Shown piece after piece: positions 1 through 11,440 of a stretch of 64,000 nucleotides of DNA. Within the stretch, counting starts at the first letter, position 1. Every line of letters begins with the position of its first letter. The stretch is taken from NCBI GenBank assembly GCA_021014325.1, contig CM037464.1:8029127-8093126 (forward strand), read 5' to 3'. A program made the translations under genes and the position numbers. The notes under the pieces were generated by a model. It had not been told where the DNA came from and did no database searches. It saw only the letters and a program-made list of their open reading frames with translations. The DNA comes from Plazaster borealis. Its lineage: Eukaryota > Echinodermata > Asteroidea > Forcipulatida > Labidiasteridae.

Positions 1-712
1 TTTAGTTTAACGTGGTTTATGACCATGAAAAATAAATATGTTGTTGGGAATGTAATACTTAGTTATAAAAAATATGAAAGTGAAATCAATTCAACAATAT
101 AACGAAGAAAACCCGATAATTAAACTTGACCTCAGCTTCCGGTTACTGCAAAAAACTAAGAATTTTGTGCTCACCTCCGATCACAAAACTTATGTAAACG
201 CTTGTTTTGGATGCGCGATGATAATCGCCAGATGCTGTAATTGCAACGCGAAGCCTTTTCATAGCAGTTTATGATTGTTGAGGCGTCAGCGTCCTCTAAA
301 AACTGTGTCAAGCGTTAATTTTACGCCCGTGTGACCTTCGCGAATCAACGTAAGTGGTTTCTGAAAAGTTAAGATCAAATAAGCATCCTTGTCCCAGAGT
401 TTTAATTTTGTTTCAATAGTAATTAACACATTATTTGTGTATTTATTATAAAAACTAAAACTGATTATATAAACATATAATGAGTATTTTTGTTGTTCAG
501 AGTTTGTCATTAGATATAATTTAAAACAAAGATTTGATTTTTAGAAAAAAACAAAGTTCTTCGTTTAACGTGTTTTCTCGTTCCGATACGCGCGAGACTT
601 GCACAGTCTATTCTCTTTGACGGGATAATAACATAAAACAAATAATAATCCAATTACGGCAGAATTATATATAGTATTAAAACTGATAAAATATTAGGGC
701 CATTATTGTTAC
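1..712. other. intron sequence of the left SLC5-like gene (beyond exon 2)
   Basis: AT-rich DNA downstream of exon 2 of the minus-strand transporter gene, so presumably intron 2. I see no exon. A segment at about 584-613 resembles, in inverted orientation, the terminal sequence of the inverted-repeat element at 54829-54975 (shared ATAGACTGTGCAAGTCTCG-like end), so it may be one end of a related MITE. Confidence 0.4.
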
Positions 713-3700
713 CTGATATACGCTTTTTAGTTCCAATTCGTAGAATTTAGGCATGAAGACCCTTCCCGAAATCACACCAGTCATGATCAGAGGAATGATG
801 GAGCCGGTGAACAAAATCGCCCCTCTGAAGTACGTCTCAGCCACGCTACCCTGGATGTAGATTCCCGTAAAGAGGCTGGCTAACAGTGACATGGAAACAG
901 GGACAAAACCCATCTAGCAAAAGACATGGTTAAAAATGCTCTTGAATAACATACATAATGAAATAAAATACCAACGGAAAATCACATCGAGCGTTTACAA
1001 TGGGAAACTTGAGTATTTGAGCAGTTTTTTTATTTTTTAATTTTTTTTTCCTATGCCTGAATTGGGACAACTACAAGTTATATCTCGTAGATCATGGACG
1101 ACATAACTGTTTTAAGTTCAACATGTTAAGCGGTAGTCATAATTCGATTCCTAATAATAATCTAAGAGCAATTTCCCTTTCCCGTTAGCAAACAATACAG
1201 CACTACATGTTTTGTAATTCAAATCCTAATAATATTCAAAGAAGGAATTTCCTCTTCACGTTAGCAAACAATACAGCACTACGTGTTTTGTAATTCGAAT
1301 CCTAATAATATTCAAAGAGGAATTTCCTCTTCACGTGAGCAAACAATACAGCACTACGTGTTTTGTTTGTTTTCATACATTGCTTGTTGTATATCCTGTG
1401 GATGTGTATGGCACGCCGAAGCGGAATTTATTCAACACTGCACGGAATCTGCGTCAACATAAAACAAATATATCACAACATAACATTACTGTTCAACATT
1501 TAACCAAATTAGTTGCAACAAATTTTAAATTGTGTCAACATGATGGAAAACATGGTTCAACATTACAAAATATCCTTCAACCAACCCGCATAAAATATGG
1601 GTCAACATTGTTACAAAATATCCATCAACCCACATAAAATATATATCAACATTGTTACAAAATATCCTTCAACCCGCCAAAAATATGGTTCAACATTGTT
1701 ACAAAATATCCTTCAACCCGCCAAAAATATGGTTCAACATTTTTAAATACCTGTCAACAGTTTGTAAAAAAATATTTGTCAACATTGTTGTCACAAAATT
1801 AATGTGTCAACGTTTTGGAAACTACATGCCAACATTAAAAACAAAAAATAGTTCTGGTTATTTAACTATAGAAATGTACGTGTCAACGTGGTCCAAACTA
1901 TTATTTTACTACTTGTTGACAAATATGTGCCAACCCATCGTGCGACACCCAACCCATCGTGCGACACCTAAAAATACGTGTCAACATTTCGTCCAAGAAT
2001 ATGTGTCAACCCTATAAAAAATATATGCCAACATTTACATGACCGCCGCGACGGAGTACACGAAGTAATGGATGCATGCTACCTGTAAGTCAACGTGTGT
2101 TCACGTTTACACGGTGAGAATCAGCGAATAGGCTGGTATACCTATGCTGCAGGTACAGAGACTGTATTGAATAAAAGAAGTGGGTACTAGGTACTATGCA
2201 ACCATCCACCCACGTGTGTTAACGCCATCTGTCAGTTTCCCCCCTGTATGTTTTCTGGATGTACATCCTTTCTGTAGTGTTACTGTTTAGGTTCGAAACA
2301 AATTCATTGTAATTTGAGCTAATTCAGGGCAGATAAATTGGTGGCTTGGTGCGGAAAATTTGCCTAAATATGAACCGTGATCGTGAAAGGCCAAGGGCAA
2401 GGCCATCAAACTCCGAGGATGACTTTGAAGGACTTTTACAGGAACTAAGCAGGTCCAGCTCCACTACCGGAGCCCCACAAGAGGTGAGGAACCTCGTACG
2501 TGTGTAAAGGGAAAAGTGAAATCATACATGTAGCCCTGTGTAAACAGACCCGGAGATGAGAACATTATGACCACAAAACAAAAAAACCGGTTTTGATGGA
2601 AGAAAACATATGTGCATCATATGAATGTTGTTGGGTTTTTTTTTTTTTTTTTTTTTTTTTGGGGGACAAGCACAGTAAATGGTGAAACCGGGACGCACTC
2701 AACACGTTCAAAAAGCTAGAGGTTAATTATTATATAATTATTCTCCATTACATGGAGAGACATGTATTTGAATCCAAGGCTTAAAAAAGCGTATGAGGCG
2801 TTAATATGTATTGTATAAAGTTCTTATTAGGGAGGGGGGGGTAGAACAGGTGTTGGTAGGGGGTGGGGTTTGGATAAGATGGAAAGTGCGAGGAAGAGGG
2901 AGACAGACACTATCCAGAAGGTACTAAGGCCGAAATAGTTCTGGAGCGGGAAATTTGAAAATTTGAAACCAAATCCGGCGACAGGGGGTGGGGGGGGGGG
3001 TTGTTTGGAAAAGGAAAAGACAAGTAATCGGTGTGGTCGGAGGGCGTCCGGGTTGTCGCTGTTCAATGTTGTTAGGAACAGACGACCGAGGAATGCTTGT
3101 TGGATCCTCAGAAATTCCAGTTACATTTGTTGGCCTGGCATGAACAGGATGCATGTAATGACCAGCCAAAAGCTGACGTTGTCTTAATGCTAGAACATGG
3201 GCAAGCACTGCACAAACAAGCGATGCAAATTCCCTTACTTCGCGAGGCCGAGGATCTTCGTAGGCGACTTCAATTGCACGCGACATCATAACTGAAACCA
3301 TTTGTACCTGACGAAAATACTGTTCAGCAACGTTTATATCGTTTGTTGATGTCTGTGGATTAGCTTCAGCCACGAATCGTACCAGTGCCAGCCAAAAATT
3401 AGAAATAGGTCCACTGCCTTCCATTTGAAGTTGAACAAGGCGGTGTTTATTTTGCGGTAAGTGTCACGTGCGAGCAAGCACAATCGTACAAGCAGCTGTA
3501 GTCTGGATACCAGACCTGACGTTTCTGAATACGGTCGACGAAACGAAGATTTTGGAGTCGACTTAAGGGAATTTTTGGAACCAGACTAAAGCTGCTGCAA
3601 CGTCAAACTATGATCACCTGATATATCAGGTGATCCAACTATCAAACTCGTTGGTCCGTGATTCCACAATGTTGAAATCTATTTTCAAGGGGATGTTGAC

Positions 3701-4778
3701 ATATTTATTCCAAAATGTTGACACATTTTGTTACAACACTGTTGACAATTTTTTTTGAAATGTTGACAGGTATTTTTATAAACTGTTGACAGGTTTTTTT
3801 AAAAATAATGTTGTATAATGTTTTATGATACGGGTTAAAGGATATTTTGTAACAATGTTGACCCATATTTTTTGCGGGTTGAAGGATATTTTGTAACAAT
3901 GATGATATATATTTTATGTGGGTTGAAGGATATTTTGTAACAATGTTGAACCATACTTTTGGCGGGTTGAAGGATATTTTGTAACAATGTTGACCCATAT
4001 TTGTTGCGGGTTGAAGGATATTTTGTAACAATGTTGACCCATATTTTATGCGGGTTGGTTGAAGGATATTTTGTATTGTTGAACCATGTTTTCCATCATG
4101 TTGACACAGTTTAAATTTGTTGCCACTAATTTGGTTAAATGTTGAACAGTAATGTTATGTTGTGATATATTTTGTATGTTGACGCAGATTCCGTGCAGTG
4201 TTGAATAAATTCCGCTTTGGCGTGCCATAGATGTGGGTGGGTGTACACATTATATGGGACTAGCCAGTTTCCGGGCAGCCCTGTCACCATGAATGGGGCG
4301 TGTGTTTTTTGTTTGTTTTTTTATTTTACAAAATGCATACCCGTTGGTTGGTTGGCTTGAATTGAACTTCACGAATGAGTTTCCAAAATCTTCTATTTTC
4401 AAAATTCTCCCCTTTGTCAAACACCATAGTGGCGCCCCGGTTCCCCATATTTCAAATCAAGTTACACAACTTGTATAATTATGTTCATAGACATAAAATA
4501 AAAGGGTGCGAATATTTTTTGTCCACACACATAGTAACAGGGTAGGCCTACACCTGGGAATCTGAATGAATTGTATCAATATGCATGATAAAAATAACTG
4601 TGGCGTACATGGCTTGCATATAATAGCCTACCGTTCTGCTGGCCAACATGTACTCCTCCGATGAATTCTGCCTCCTGCTGATGAGAGCGTAGAAGATGCC
4701 GATGGAGGCCGAAGCCAACAACATGATGACAAATACGACATAATCTGCCCAATGAAATAAGGGTCTCATCGCCTCCAT
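713..4778 (-). CDS. SLC5-family sodium-coupled monocarboxylate transporter-like gene, first two coding exons (3' part outside window)
   Basis: Two exons are visible on the minus strand. Exon 1 is 4778-4632 (49 codons), beginning MEAMRPLFHWADYVVF and ending LASRT at a GT donor. Exon 2 is 913-713 (67 codons), running from an AG acceptor (TAG before GGT TTT GTC frame) through PVSMSLLASLFTGIY to KSVYQ and a CAG|GTAACA donor. Both are phase 0. The ATG at 4778 is the first Met after an in-frame TAA further upstream. The order (short N-terminus, a WxDYVVF first membrane helix, basic loop, then PVxxSLxAS and a second helix) matches the N-terminal part of SLC5A8/SLC5A12-like plasma-membrane transporters, which carry lactate, short-chain fatty acids or iodide with sodium. 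Substrate is not predictable here. The intron of 3.7 kb carries a transposon (1407-4229). Family placement is from recognition of the sequence pattern; orthology is not claimed. Confidence 0.82.
1141..1366. repeat. tandem repeat, about 81-bp unit, three copies
   Basis: Three head-to-tail copies of a unit containing CCTAATAATA, then AGCAAACAATACAGCACTAC and TGTTTTG. The second and third copies are closer to each other than to the first. It lies in the SLC5-like intron just outside the large inverted-repeat transposon. Confidence 0.85.
2371..2484 (+). CDS. possible short exon inside the inverted-repeat transposon
   Basis: An open stretch starts at the ATG near 2371 (MNRDRERPRARPSNSED...) and reaches ...TTGAPQE directly before a good-looking GAG|GTGAGG donor. 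The product would be about 38 residues of charged, disordered-looking sequence. I do not recognise it. It could be the first exon of an element-borne gene; no downstream exon on this strand is evident before the right arm. Confidence 0.3.
2924..3424 (-). CDS. unidentified ORF inside the inverted-repeat transposon
   Basis: A minus-strand ORF of up to 166 codons beginning MEGSGPISNFWLALVRFV. The first ~100 residues look protein-like: amphipathic helices, acidic/basic balance and a stretch rich in Ala, Val and Leu (REFASLVCAVLAHVLALRQ). The last ~40 residues become Pro/Phe-rich over a G-run in the DNA and are probably not coding, so the real end or a splice donor is likely near 3030. No catalytic motif is recognised. 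It is enclosed between the inverted arms of the 1407-4229 element, so it is most likely an element-borne accessory gene or exon rather than a host gene. Confidence 0.4.
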   Translation of the reverse strand: MEGSGPISNFWLALVRFVAEANPQTSTNDINVAEQYFRQVQMVSVMMSRAIEVAYEDPRPREVREFASLVCAVLAHVLALRQRQLLAGHYMHPVHARPTNVTGISEDPTSIPRSSVPNNIEQRQPGRPPTTPITCLFLFQTTPPPTPCRRIWFQIFKFPAPELFRP

Positions 4779-6440
4779 GACTGGTGTAGCTTCCTCAAAC
4801 TGATTGGGTAGGCCTACAACACACGGATATACTCTAATTTAGCTAGCTGCTAAAGTTTAACACGTTGTACTCGCAATAACTGACTGTGCTGCCCTATCAC
4901 GACTTTAAGTTGTTGTGTTTGCCACCCCAAAAAGAAAAACTCTCTGAAACGTGGATCTGAAGTTCAAACAATCGGAGAACAAAGAAAAAGCATTAACAAT
5001 AATGTGCGTGTGAAGTTGGGAAAACTGCCTCGGTTTGCTCTAGAAAGAGTTGTTCAATCGAAACTAAATAAAAGGTGGATTCCCTTCACATTTGTAGTCA
5101 CACATCAAAGGCTTTACGTAGCTTGCCTCAGGCAATGAACATCCATCACCTGATATTACGCTGCCTGTAATAATGACAGTAATGGAATGTATTGAAACGA
5201 TTGCTTGCTTCAGGCAATGGCGTCGATCGCTACTGAAAAGTGGGTGTGGGGGGGGGGGACGGGCGAGCAAGTCTTTAAAAAAATCTTACATTATTTGCAC
5301 CCCATACCATTACTTTCATTTCTGAAAGTTTAAACAAAATCCCTTGTACATCCTCTAGATATTTCACGATTTTTTGAATGTCTTTTTGAGAAAATGGTTT
5401 CTGCTATTGGTTTGCGTGCAAACGATCGCCCGTCAAACAGATGTCAACGGACGGGAACATTTGCCGTAGGTAATATTAATTATGAGGCAAAGTACACATC
5501 TTAAACAGATATGTAATACATGTCGTTTACGTTAAATGTATGTTGTTTATTAAATTATTAAACTACTGAAGCAGTTGGCAACGCAAACAAAAACCATTTA
5601 CGAATGTTCTCTATAGTGTAAAGATTTGGTGAATTTACAAGATTTGAAGATAATAATACCCTCTGATAAAATGGACTCGCCCAAGCTTTTCAACGGCACG
5701 CGTGTAATTCAAATCTTGTACGATAGGCTACGTGTACACACATACACATAGGGAATGTGTATACCCTGGGTATGTACGTGTACTAGGCCGTGTTTTGTTG
5801 GCTTCGACCAGTCCATGCACGTCGCGAGAGTCGAATGAGGTTATTTTCAACGTAGGTGGCGCGTTGGTGGCGTTACCCCTTCCGCCACCCCCCCCCCGAT
5901 TCTGGACGTGGTCCATCAGTCTATAAAAAAACATTTTGAAAGACATTTCACCGTTTGTCCGCTCTTATTTTATTTGAACACAAACTTTAATAATATGAAA
6001 TCAAGAAAATGATGTATATTTTTACATTTTATTCCATATTTCTAATGAAACAGTCAATCAAAAAGTGTGGGGGGAAATCTGATAAGCTGGTGTCCCCCCA
6101 GTCTAAAAAGTGGGGGGGGGGAATGTGCCCCCCGTCCCCCACCCATCGACGCCCTTGGCTTCAGGACTGAAAAGTGGCATCCAAGGTGGACGCGGTGACT
6201 GCAAAACTTATATTGTATCGCATTACCCCCGCGAAGCTGAAGGAAAACAAAGTCCCCACCTGTAAAGTGTGTGGGCCTAGGATTGGACATAACCTCTCTA
6301 TGTCTTTTTAGGTACAATCTTTGACACTTGTAGGGAATTATTCCTAAATGCAGGAAGCCGAAGTGCGCCCTCAGTGTTCAAGTGCTCGATCTAACTTTTT
6401 TGATGGGCATATTTTCATTAAACATTTAATAATAATAATA
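4779..6440. other. 5' flank of the left SLC5-like gene, no gene seen
   Basis: Upstream region of the minus-strand transporter gene. It contains short G- or C-runs (about 5250, 5890 and 6110), two partial copies of a GCTTGCxTCAGGCAATG motif near 5120 and 5203, and no credible exon. The open frames here overlap homopolymer runs or antisense low-complexity sequence. Confidence 0.5.
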
Positions 6441-7740
6441 ATAATAACGAGAACTGAATTTGTTACGAACAAAAATACTGGGGTTTCGGCTTTAACAAGG
6501 CGAACGATTAAGAATTGAGTAATGTCTTGGTTGCGTAATGTAGTTTGTTAATTAGTCCCGATGATGCGATCGATTGTCTACCAGACGTGAAAGAGTTAAC
6601 GAAAATGGAACCTATTGCTTTAGGGCACTTTTATGATGCAATTTCTATCACACAACCTTGACATTGTGATGGGCCAAAACCGATAACTATCCCTTTAACG
6701 CCTCCGTATTTAATAACAATTAACTTGACACCTGATGACGTCACAATGACGAAAACTTGTTTTTCATAGTAAGATATTACAACCTACAATATGGTATAAG
6801 ATTTGTCCCCATGCAATGCCTTCTAACAAAAACACGTTGACAGAATGCGCTATGAAGGGGTGGTAACGTAATGATTATTAATAATTAAAAATATAATAAT
6901 AAATTAAAAACTAAAAACGAAAAGTTACATGTGCCGTTAGTGTGTTCAAATACTGCCTTCTGTAATTCTTGTGTCCATGAGAATTGTTTTACACGAGTAG
7001 AAATAGGTGTCTATAGGGTTGTGGTGAACGAAAGATGCTAAATAATTGATAACCCTTTGAGCGCTGAGAACTCTGAGAAATATTAATGGTCAGCCTGTAT
7101 AGCATCCTCTTGTTTTTCCCTATTTCCACGCTCTATATCCTGCCATCGTTAGATAAATCATGAATGGAAGGATGAAAGGTCAGTACGATATCGCGTTGCA
7201 CTGACGGGCTATTTATACATGACTGGGTAAGAGGATCTAGGACCGTATAACTATGTACAGTGTCAACGCAAGATAACACACGGAAAAATTGTACAATTCT
7301 TTCAAAAAATACATTTCTAAATCGGTAATATCGCCAAGAAATGAATGACAAACACTCGAAACAACTACTGCTTGATCTAAGTTAGAGCACAGGCTTTCAT
7401 TTGATGTGTCGTTTGTGTGTTTTAAGACTGTAATTCCTGAGATCGAACGATAACAAATTTCACTGGTTAATGCTATGAGAATTTTTTGAATGTAAAAATA
7501 ATAATAATACGAAAAAACTAGAACTTAATTTGTTACGAACAAATAATGGGGTTTCGGCTTTAACAAGGCGAACTATTAAGAATGGAATAATGTCTTGGTG
7601 ACGTAATGTAGTTTGTTAATTAATAAGTTGTCACAGTCCCGATGATGGCGATCGATGTGGGTCAAGTTAACGAAAATGGAACATGTCGCTTTAAGGGCGC
7701 TTTTTATGATGAAATTTCTATTATATTTGAATTTCCAGTT
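6440..7740. repeat. dispersed repeat pair (~210 bp) with ATA microsatellite
   Basis: A block at about 6462-6660 recurs in the same orientation at about 7515-7735; both start at an (AAT)n tract and share TTTGTTACGAACAAA, GGGGTTTCGGCTTTAACAAG and AGTTAACGAAAATGGAAC. A further block at about 7325-7490 (TCGGTAATATCGCCA ... GTGTTTTAAGACxGTA) recurs at about 11930-12095. These are old, diverged repeats of unknown class. The unit order suggests pieces of one larger family. Confidence 0.7.
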
Positions 7741-8483
7741 TGGAACAGATGGACCGGCATAAGTTCGGGTCATGTGGGAGGATGAAATGTCATGAATGTG
7801 GCACTTGTGAGGAGCCAAAATATGTCGTAAAACTTTAAATGAAAGATACATTACATGTGCTGTAAAAGTACAAGTGGCACAGAGATTACAGTCCACCCCC
7901 GTTATTACGAGCTTGCATATCGTTAATACGAGGTTTTTTGCCGGTCCCGAACTGCCCCGTGCGTGTTTCAATGCATTTAAATTTGGATTATACGAGCACG
8001 GTAGTAGCGAGAACACGGTTACAACGAGGTAATTTTGTCGGCCCGTTACGAGCAAAACATTGTTTTCAACCCTTTTGTAACGAGAGAAAAAAAAGAAGAA
8101 AAAAAAGGAAATACCTTTAACAACCTGAAAATCGTTATTTATGGCTTGTAAGACAATCAATAGAGGTGCTAACTGGACGCTATCGCTAGCAATACTAATC
8201 CGAAACTGGAGTCACGATTCAGCGAGCAGGTTGTTAATTCCAAACTCCGGACAATGGTGGGATTAGGAGGCAGATTCCATACTAATAAGTAGGTATTCAT
8301 CAATTCATGTGAAATCTTCAGAAAAGATACTGATCCATTGAGTTTTACAAGTGCTTGATAATAATAATAATAACAATAATAAGACTTGTAATGCGCACAT
8401 ATCCACCCTGCTGGGTGTTCAAGGCGCAGTAAAAAACCCAAAAACAAAACAAAACAAAACAAAGAAAAACAGACACAACAAAA

Positions 8484-9443
8484 TTAGTCCTTGAAAACCT
8501 GTGACAAAAGATAAGTTTTGAGAAGAGATTTGAATTTTGTGGTACAAAGACAAGATCTAAGATTAAGCGGTAGAGAGTTCCAGATGCGTGGCGCAGCTGA
8601 AGAAAAAGACCTGTCACCCCATGAGTGTCGAGACTTGGGTTCAATGAGGAGAAGCATGGAACTTGATCGAAGATTCCTTGATGGAGTGTAAACTTGAAGT
8701 AGTTCAGAAATATAGTGGGGAGCCTTGCCATTAAGTGCTTTGTGGACAATGAGCATCAGCTTGAAGATGATTCGTTGAGAGATAGGGAGCCAATGTAGTT
8801 GTTTCAGAATGGGGGTGATAGAACAGGATTTTCTAGACAGTGTCACAATGCGGGCAGCGGTATTTTGGAGGCGTTGAAGACGGGAAATCTGGTTGTTAGG
8901 AAGACTGTAGAGAAGAGCATTGCCGTTGTCAAGACGAGAAGTAACAAATGCATGAATGACCTTTTCAGTGGCACTTTTGTCCAAGTACTTGCGAATCTTA
9001 CCAATATTCCTGATGTGATATGATGACAGACGAACGATGTTGTTGATGTGTGGTTGAAGTGTCATCGATGAATCAAAAATAACCCCTAAGTTCCGAGCTT
9101 GCAGCGAGGGAGCTATCCGAGCATCACCAATGGAAATGTATGGCACTGAAACCTTTGTTAACTGTTGACGTGACCCAACTAGAAGGAACTCTGTCTTATC
9201 ATCATTTAACTTCAGGAAGTTTTGTTGTGTCCAACGTCGAATCTCTTGGATGCATTTTTCAAGTCTTGCAATAGATGCATTGGCGTTTTCTTGAGAAGAT
9301 TTAAACGTGATGTATAGCTGAGTGTCGTCTGCGTACACATGGTAATTCAGATTAAATTTCAGGATGATGTCACGAATCGGTAAAGTGTACAGCGTAAACC
9401 ACTGCGGGCCCAGTACCGACCCCTGTGGCACAGAGTAGTTCAA
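8484..9443 (-). pseudogene. LINE reverse transcriptase, C-terminal half
   Basis: An open frame of 319 codons holds the second half of the RT. It starts at the conserved SVPQGSVLGP segment, contains the catalytic HVYADDTQLY (F/YxDD) box about 30 residues in, then LNDDKTEFLLVG and NLGVIFDSS, and ends with the thumb-like tail LHWLPISQRIIFKL and PRIWNSLPLNLR typical of CR1-type elements. It is separated from the first half by a frameshift in a TC run near 9550, on which basis I call it broken. Confidence 0.9.
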
Positions 9444-9532
9444 AACAACAGGGTCCGATATTGCGGTGCCAATACATACATGCTGAGTTCTATTGTAGAG
9501 ATACGATTTGCACCATGCTAGGGCTGTGTCCT

Positions 9533-10108
9533 CTATGCCAAGGTGATTCTGGAGCCGAGAGAGAGAAGAATGTTGTGATCAACAGTGTCAAAGGCAGCAC
9601 TCAAGTCTAGCAGGACTAGTGCTGTTAGGTTACCATTGTCCATTGCAGAAAGAATATCGTTGCTCACACGGACTAGTGCAGCTTCTGTCCCATGGAAAGG
9701 CTTGTATGCTGACTGGAACACGTCGGACAGGTTGAAATTATTAATGTGATCAGAAATGCCCGATGAAACTACTCGTTCGATGACTTTTCCAAGATATTTT
9801 AAGTTTGCAACCGGTCTGTATTTTTTGAATATCTCCTTGTCCAGGTTTGGTTTCTTGATGAGCGGCCTGATGTAGTAAACTTTGAGGCTATCGGGGAAAC
9901 AACCGGAACTGAGAGATTCGTTTACAAGATTAGTGATGTAGGGTAAAAATATATCAATGTTTTGCTTCATCATGGATGTTGACACTGGATCCAGCTCACA
10001 GGATTTTGAAGGAGATTTCATAATAACCCTTTGAATCTCAGCAACAGTGGCAGACTCAAACACAGATAGTCTACACTCTGGTTGAAGATGTGGCAATGTC
10101 TGCGGCAC
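9533..10108 (-). pseudogene. LINE reverse transcriptase, N-terminal half
   Basis: Carries the palm/fingers region: SCELDPVSTSMMKQ, then the IRPLIKKPNLD...YRPVANL block, an SAYKPFHGTEAAL segment and the motif-A LVLLDLSAAFDTVDH with catalytic Asp. The frame breaks just after DHNILL near 9550, inside a TC repeat, and the matching continuation is in another frame. The upstream linker to the endonuclease (10110-10340) lies in a third frame, showing a second break. Confidence 0.88.
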
Positions 10109-10339
10109 GTTGTAAGGGACTGATGAAAATGATGAGTGGATGTCTGAAATCTTGGTGACAAAGAATTTCTGGAATTCATTATTGCCAAGTCCTGATCATT
10201 GTAAGTGGATGGAAGGACGGGGGTTTTGGGTTTGAGCAACAACTTACCAATTATCTTGAAGAGCTTCTTTGATCTCCTGAGGATTCTTGTACTTGGGATG
10301 AATAATGGGTGATCTTTGCCTGGTTGATCAAATTCCTGA

Positions 10340-11368
10340 CTACTTTACATTGGTTGCGTCATCTTGTCGTTGTTTTTCCAACTTGCCATTTTTCCGCCAT
10401 TTCCGCTCAAGTTGACGACAGATCTTTCTTGCTGTACGAATATCATCATTGAACCAGGAAACTTCAGTTCGGACCTTGACTGATCTTGTTTTCCAGGGTG
10501 CGTATTTATCCAAGATGTCACTGATAGTACTCTCATATTGGCTGACATAGGAATCCAAGGAGTCGTGATCAATTTCCAGCTTTGCCAAATGAGTTCCTAT
10601 GTCGCGGAACACTTCAGGAGAATTCACATGTTTCCACTGTCGGCTCTTTATAGTGACGGTTGGGACTTTGGGCTTGCACAGACTCAAGTTACACATGACT
10701 GCATAATGGTCTGAAAATCCAGGTAGAATAACAAAGTTTGAATCAATAGGTGGGGTGATGTCACGAGTTATGACAAGGTCCAGGCAATGACCGAGACGAT
10801 GAGTCGGCTCCTTGATATGCTGGGTAAGACCGAAAGCCTGAAGTAGATGCTTAAACTGATTTGCATTGGTGTTGTGGATGTCATCAACATGAATGTTAAA
10901 GTCACCGGTGATGATGATTTCCGATGGATGAAGGAGATATTCTAAAATCAAATTCTCAAATTCCTTAAGAAAACTTGAGAAAGTCACATGTTGGCCGTTA
11001 AAATCTCTTTCAGGTCTGTATACAATGACAAGGCGAACAGATCTAGAGTTTCCGGAAACCACAGCATGAAGAGATTCAAAAGTTGTGTATTGGACGTCAT
11101 TACTTTTCACAGAGACAGATAAAGTAGATCTGTACAGTATTGCAACTCCTCCACCGGTCTTGTGAGGTCTTGGGATGTGACGAAAGTAGTAGCCAGCAGG
11201 GGTACACTGACGACATGTTAAGTTGTCATCTGGTCTCAGCCATGTTTCTGAAACGGCAACAAGGTCCAGATCTTTTTGCAGAACAAAATCAGCAAAATCG
11301 TCATACTTGTTACAGATGGACTGTGTGTTCAGAACACAAAGGCTGAGTTGAGATTTGGCAGGAGTCAC
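10340..11368 (-). pseudogene. LINE apurinic-like endonuclease domain
   Basis: A 342-codon frame with APE-type endonuclease landmarks in order: LNTQSICNK near the start (metal-binding Asn), VSETWLRPDD (catalytic Glu), the RPHKTGGGVAILYR block, VIVYRPE, IITGDFNIHVDD (catalytic DxN), and ILPGFSDHYAV (SDH box). This enzyme nicks the genomic target for target-primed reverse transcription. The domain itself looks intact, but the element's RT is frameshifted downstream. Confidence 0.9.
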
Positions 11369-11440
11369 TGGTGCTAGAACAGATGGGGGTGTAACTTCAG
11401 GTATAGGGAGTTTATGAACAGTAAATGATGTGCATTTTCA

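Larger units (their letters stand above)
1407..4229. mobile_element. 2.8-kb DNA transposon with ~0.6-kb terminal inverted repeats, possibly IS3EU-like
   Basis: The left arm (about 1407-2035) and the right arm (about 3668-4229) are inverted copies. The termini read TATGGCACGCC at the left and the reverse complement at the right. Both sides are flanked by the 6-mer GATGTG (1401-1406 and 4230-4235), a plausible target-site duplication. The arms are filled with degenerate subterminal repeats of the type TTCAACATTGTTACAAAATATCC. A 6-bp duplication with TAT...ATA ends recalls the IS3EU superfamily as I remember it, but no transposase core is visible, so this is a suggestion. The middle holds two coding-like stretches listed separately. 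The element sits in intron 1 of the left SLC5-like gene. Confidence 0.75.
8345..11440 (-). mobile_element. 5'-truncated, frameshifted CR1/L2-lineage LINE
   Basis: A non-LTR retrotransposon on the minus strand with domain order APE endonuclease (11368-10340), reverse transcriptase (10240-8484) and a 3' end with a (TTATTA)n microsatellite at 8358-8382. The 5' end near 11440 meets a C-run without a recognisable ORF1, so the copy is 5' truncated or starts with a very short leader. The reading frame shifts at least twice (about 10140-10180 and about 9550), so this copy is dead. Domain order and the simple-repeat tail fit the Jockey superfamily, CR1/L2-like branch; finer placement needs a tree. Confidence 0.9.
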
